The notes below the pieces were generated by a model. That model saw only the letters and a list, made by a program, of their open reading frames with translations, was not told where the DNA came from and searched no databases. Shown here one piece after another: positions 60,639-64,000 of a stretch of DNA of 64,000 bases. The stretch spans positions 124,001 to 188,000 of the forward strand of contig NZ_JACRMG010000027.1 of the NCBI RefSeq assembly GCF_016219575.1. Reading direction: 5' to 3'. This DNA comes from Bradyrhizobium sp. (GTDB lineage: Bacteria; Pseudomonadota; Alphaproteobacteria; Rhizobiales; Xanthobacteraceae). The translations under genes were made by a program, and so were the position numbers. Every line of letters starts with the position of its first letter. The first letter of the stretch is position 1.

Positions 60639-61784
60639 ATGCCCATGAATTTCGAGTTCACGCCGCAACAGGAGCAGGTGCGCGAGACCATCGCCCGCTT
60701 CGCCGCCGAGGAGATGGCGCCGCTGGTCGCGGAAGCCGAGGAGAACGAGGTATTTCCGAGACAGCTGTTCCGCAGATGGGCCGAACTCGGCCTGCTCGGC
60801 GTGCGCTATCCCGAAGCCGACGGCGGCTCCGGCTTCGACAAGATCAGCGACTGCATCGTGCGCGAGGAGATGAGCCGGGTCTGCCAGTCCTTCTCCGCCT
60901 CATGGTCGGCGCACACTCATCTGGCGCTGTGGCCGATCTGGCGCGCCGGCACACCGCAGCAGAAGGCGCGCTTCTTCGTGCCAGGGCTCGCCGGCGAGAA
61001 GATCGGCGGCTTCGGTCTCTCCGAGCCCGACGGCGGCTCCGACATCCGCGCCATGCGGACCAAGGCGGAGAAGGTGAGCGGCGGCTGGCGCCTCAACGGC
61101 TCAAAACTCTACATCACCAACGCACCGATGGCCGATTTCCTGATGCTGGCCGCGCGCACCAAGCCGGATCTTTCGACCGACGCGATCAGCCTGTTCATCG
61201 TCGAACTGCCCAATCCGGGTTTCCGGATCAGCAAGCTCGACAAGGAAGGCATCCGTTCGTCCGAGACCGGCCTGATCTACATCGAGGACGCGTTCGTGCC
61301 CGACGACTGCCTGCTTGGCGGCGAGACCGGCACCTACGGCATCGTCCGGGACTCGCTGTCGGAAAACCGGATCGGCGTTTCCGCCAACTGCATCGGCATG
61401 GCGCGCGGCGCCTTCGATGCGGCGCTGTCATTTGCCAAGACGCGGATCGTGCGGGGCAAGCCGATCATCGAATACCAGGCGATCGCCCACAAGCTCGCCG
61501 ACATGGCCGCCGAAATCGAGGCGGCGAAGTGGTTCGTCTATTACGGCGCCTGGCGCGTCGACCAGGGAACGATCGATGCCCCGACCGCCTCCAGGGTGAA
61601 GCTCGTCGCCAGCGAAATGGCGGTTCGTGTCACCGAACAGGCGATCCGCATCCTCGGCGGCGCCGGCATCATGCGGGAATATCCGGCCGGTCGTTTCCAT
61701 CGCGACGCGCTGGTCTACATCATCGGCGAAGGTACTTCGGAGATTCAGCGCAACATCATCGCGCGTTCGCTCGGCGCATCCTGA
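60639..61784 (+). CDS. Acyl-CoA dehydrogenase
   Basis: FGLSEPDGGSDIRAMRTKAEK...RILGGAGIMREYPAGRFHRDALVYIIGEGTSEIQRNIIARSLG. Confidence 0.94.
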   Translation: MPMNFEFTPQQEQVRETIARFAAEEMAPLVAEAEENEVFPRQLFRRWAELGLLGVRYPEADGGSGFDKISDCIVREEMSRVCQSFSASWSAHTHLALWPIWRAGTPQQKARFFVPGLAGEKIGGFGLSEPDGGSDIRAMRTKAEKVSGGWRLNGSKLYITNAPMADFLMLAARTKPDLSTDAISLFIVELPNPGFRISKLDKEGIRSSETGLIYIEDAFVPDDCLLGGETGTYGIVRDSLSENRIGVSANCIGMARGAFDAALSFAKTRIVRGKPIIEYQAIAHKLADMAAEIEAAKWFVYYGAWRVDQGTIDAPTASRVKLVASEMAVRVTEQAIRILGGAGIMREYPAGRFHRDALVYIIGEGTSEIQRNIIARSLGAS

Positions 61785-61822
61785 TCGCAATCCCGGCGGG
61801 TCCAACCGGCGCGCGACCGGAT

Positions 61823-62356
61823 CTAGATGGCGATCACCACATGCAGCAGGCAGCCAGCCGCCGTAATGCCATCGGCATGGTGCGCGCCGGCCCAAGCGTG
61901 GTGATAGTCGCCGGCACGCAGCACGAGGTCGCCATATCGCAGGTCGCCCTCGATCACCAGGCACTCTTCCTCGAACCTGTGGGAATGCGATTTCAGGATC
62001 GCGCCCGGCTGCATCTTCACCAGCAGCGTCCGCCGCTTCAACCGCTCATCCACCTTGAGCACGCGGTAGGTGATGCCGTCGGAATGTTGGCGCCATTCGG
62101 CATCTGCCGCGCGTTTGGTGGCCGTGCCCGGCAGCAACATGCCTTGTTCGTCGATGCGCGCGAGAATCCTTTCGAACGATCCCGGCGGAACCGGCTCGCT
62201 TTCCGCGCCGTCGAGCGGCGCGAGTTTCGCCTGCCAGCCTTCTGCGTCGTGACGCAATCCGGCATCTGCTTCCACGGCGGAACGTTCGCCGCCACGGAGC
62301 AATCCGAGGGCGTATTCCGCAGACAATGAAGAATCCGGCCGCTGGTCCTTCGACAT
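61823..62356 (-). CDS. Cupin-containing anti-sigma-like protein, copy 2
   Basis: LSAEYALGLLRGGERSAVEADA...ILKSHSHRFEEECLVIEGDLRYGDLVLRAGDYHHAWAGAHH. Confidence 0.75.
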   Translation of the reverse strand: MSKDQRPDSSLSAEYALGLLRGGERSAVEADAGLRHDAEGWQAKLAPLDGAESEPVPPGSFERILARIDEQGMLLPGTATKRAADAEWRQHSDGITYRVLKVDERLKRRTLLVKMQPGAILKSHSHRFEEECLVIEGDLRYGDLVLRAGDYHHAWAGAHHADGITAAGCLLHVVIAI

Positions 62357-62458
62357 GCGCTCAATGTAGCGAATGACGGCGGAGAAAAACAGCGCATAAA
62401 CCGGCGTTTCCGCCGGCATGGCTAAAGATTGATCGCGCCGGCCCGTATTGGCACGGGG

Positions 62459-62483
62459 TTTTCGCTTTCAGCGAAAGCGAAAA
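62459..62483 (-). terminator. Perfect 11-bp stem, 3-nt loop hairpin
   Basis: TTTTCGCTTTC-AGC-GAAAGCGAAAA immediately after the stop of the 62484..63044 gene. Confidence 0.75.
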
Positions 62484-63044
62484 TCAGTGCGAAAGGCTGG
62501 TCACGACGTGAACGAGGCAGCCGCCAATGGTGCGTCCCGGCGGGTGGCGGGTCGACGCTCCGGCAATGTGATAGTCGCCGGCCCCGAGCTTGAGATCGCC
62601 GAAGGAAAGATCGCCCTCGACGATGAAGGCCTCCTCATCCGCGTCATGGGCATGCGAATGATACACGGCGCCGGGCGCCATGCGGATCAGCAGCGACTGG
62701 CGGTTCTTGGCGCGGTCGATGTGCAGCACGCGCGACATCACGCCAGGCGAGATCTCCCGCCAGTTCGCGCTTCCGGCACGCCGCGTGCGCGTGCCCGGCA
62801 GCTGCATGCCTTCGGCGTCAATGCGCGCAAGGATGCTGTCGAACATTCCCGCCGGCAGCGCTTCATCGCTGTCCGGCTCCGCCATGTCCAGTTCGGCAAA
62901 GGTCTGCTGCCAATGATCGGCCGCCGCGCGCAGGCGGTCATCGGATTCGAGCTGTTCGCGGACACGGGCGCGCGCCTCGCCACGCAGCAGGCCCAGCGCG
63001 TATTCGACCGCAACAAAGTCCTCGGGCTTTACTGGTTCAGACAT
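62484..63044 (-). CDS. Cupin-containing anti-sigma factor, ChrR-like C-terminus
   Basis: VAVEYALGLLRGEARARVREQLESD...YHSHAHDADEEAFIVEGDLSFGDLKLGAGDYHIAG; overlaps the 3' end of the sigma gene. Confidence 0.8.
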   Translation of the reverse strand: MSEPVKPEDFVAVEYALGLLRGEARARVREQLESDDRLRAAADHWQQTFAELDMAEPDSDEALPAGMFDSILARIDAEGMQLPGTRTRRAGSANWREISPGVMSRVLHIDRAKNRQSLLIRMAPGAVYHSHAHDADEEAFIVEGDLSFGDLKLGAGDYHIAGASTRHPPGRTIGGCLVHVVTSLSH

Positions 63045-63628
63045 GTCTGCAACTGCCCGATCGCACGATGAATCCAGCTCTTCACTGTACCCAGAGGTAC
63101 GGCAGCAAGCGCCGAAAGTTCCTCGTAACTTAGTCCATAATGATATGCCATGACGACACAGCGGCGATGCTCTTCCTTCAAGCCTCCAAGACAGCGCCGC
63201 AAATCCTGGCCCAGCGATGGGTCGCTGCCCACCGAAAGGCGTTCGACCACGGAGGCGACCTCGTCATCGCTCAACGACAGCGCCGCGGCCGGCCTTTGCG
63301 AGAGGCGGTTGAAAACCACGTTGCGCGCCAGTGCGAGCATCCAGCCCATGGCGTCACCCCTGGTCCGGTCGAACAGGGGAGATTTCTCCCAGATCCGCAA
63401 CATCACATCCTGCAGAGCATCCTGGGCGGCGTCGTGGTCCCTCAACAACCGCTTGCAGAGGCTGAATAATTTCGGCCCGACGGCCTGGTACAGGTTTCGA
63501 AACGCGACCCGGTCTCCCTCCGCGACCCGTTCGAGTGTGGTTGCGAGTTCGCCGTTCGACACCTGCAGCCCCAGCCCCGGGAGGAAATTGACCGCCCCGG
63601 GTATAAGGGCCTCGGAGGTACGGATCAA
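63029..63628 (-). CDS. ECF RNA polymerase sigma factor
   Basis: FRNLYQAVGPKLFSLCKRLLRDHDAAQDALQDVMLRIWEKSPLFD...YHYGLSYEELSALAAVPLGTVKSWIHRAIGQL. Confidence 0.9.
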   Translation of the reverse strand: MIRTSEALIPGAVNFLPGLGLQVSNGELATTLERVAEGDRVAFRNLYQAVGPKLFSLCKRLLRDHDAAQDALQDVMLRIWEKSPLFDRTRGDAMGWMLALARNVVFNRLSQRPAAALSLSDDEVASVVERLSVGSDPSLGQDLRRCLGGLKEEHRRCVVMAYHYGLSYEELSALAAVPLGTVKSWIHRAIGQLQTCLNQ

Positions 63629-63774
63629 TCTGGAAAAGTTTCAGCGCAACGCCAGGTTTTGCATCACGAAAATAATATGCCGGCCCCTGAAACAATTCGG
63701 CTCCGAACCCTGTATTTGCCGGCATAGCTCGCTGCCCGGCGACGGGGAGCAGGCGTGAAGCAGGGGGAAAAATC

Positions 63775-64000
63775 ATGCAACCAGCGATCCACGCAAACCG
63801 TGACAAGGACGGCCTTGCCACATTGCTTGCCGAGGTTGCATCCGGCGACAAGTCAGCCTTCGCAAAGCTCTACGGCCTCACCAGCCGCAAGCTGTTCGGC
63901 GTCGCGCTGCGCATCCTGCGCGACCGATCGGCCGCCGAAGACATCGTGCAGGAAGTCTATTTGCGGATCTGGCGCAACGCCGCCTCTTTCGACGTCAATC
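63775..64000 (+). CDS. ECF RNA polymerase sigma factor, truncated by window end
   Basis: MQPAIHANRDKDGLATLLAEVASGDKSAFAKLYGLTSRKLFGVALRILRDRSAAEDIVQEVYLRIWRNAASFDVN. Confidence 0.85.
   Translation, partial: MQPAIHANRDKDGLATLLAEVASGDKSAFAKLYGLTSRKLFGVALRILRDRSAAEDIVQEVYLRIWRNAASFDVN

Overview
GC-rich alphaproteobacterial chromosome segment, Bradyrhizobium/Rhodopseudomonas-like by gene content and dispersed repeats. Left to right: an ABC substrate-binding protein cut by the window edge, a VOC protein and a DctQMP TRAP transporter. Next is a complete nirS-type denitrification and heme d1 cluster (cbiX-like, nirN, nirJ, nirH/G/DL, nirF, nirC, nirE, nirS <> nirI-nirX). Next to it is an operon encoding a heme-copper oxidase-like pair (CuA subunit II plus subunit I), a small membrane protein, CyoE, SCO/SenC, a cytochrome b-ferredoxin-MvhD fusion, a small unknown protein, a bacteriohemerythrin and a cytochrome c. 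A Dnr/NnrR-like Crp/Fnr regulator is convergent with its neighbour. The middle of the window holds a TetR/crotonase pair, permeases and a GGDEF-EAL protein. It is followed by a sox cluster (fccB, fccA, soxD, C, B, Z, Y <> soxA, X) flanked by two YeeE/YedE transporters and an ArsR persulfide-sensor-like regulator. The right part has a cNMP-binding K+ channel, an orphan atpC, a caspase/CHASE2-cyclase/FecR-like set, PPK2, CBS and OmpA proteins, amino-acid catabolism genes, and divergent ECF sigma factors with two cupin anti-sigma factors. The strongest candidate for something new is the 17.6-24.9 kb operon. Its oxidase subunit I keeps all the metal-ligand histidines but has Gln where the cross-linked Tyr should be (GHSSQQ instead of GHPEVY), so it is probably a CuA-type NO reductase (sNOR-like). 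It is co-encoded with an unusual cytochrome b-2[4Fe4S]-MvhD fusion and shares an FNR/NNR-type box with nirS. No searches were run; all assignments come from reading motifs and gene order.
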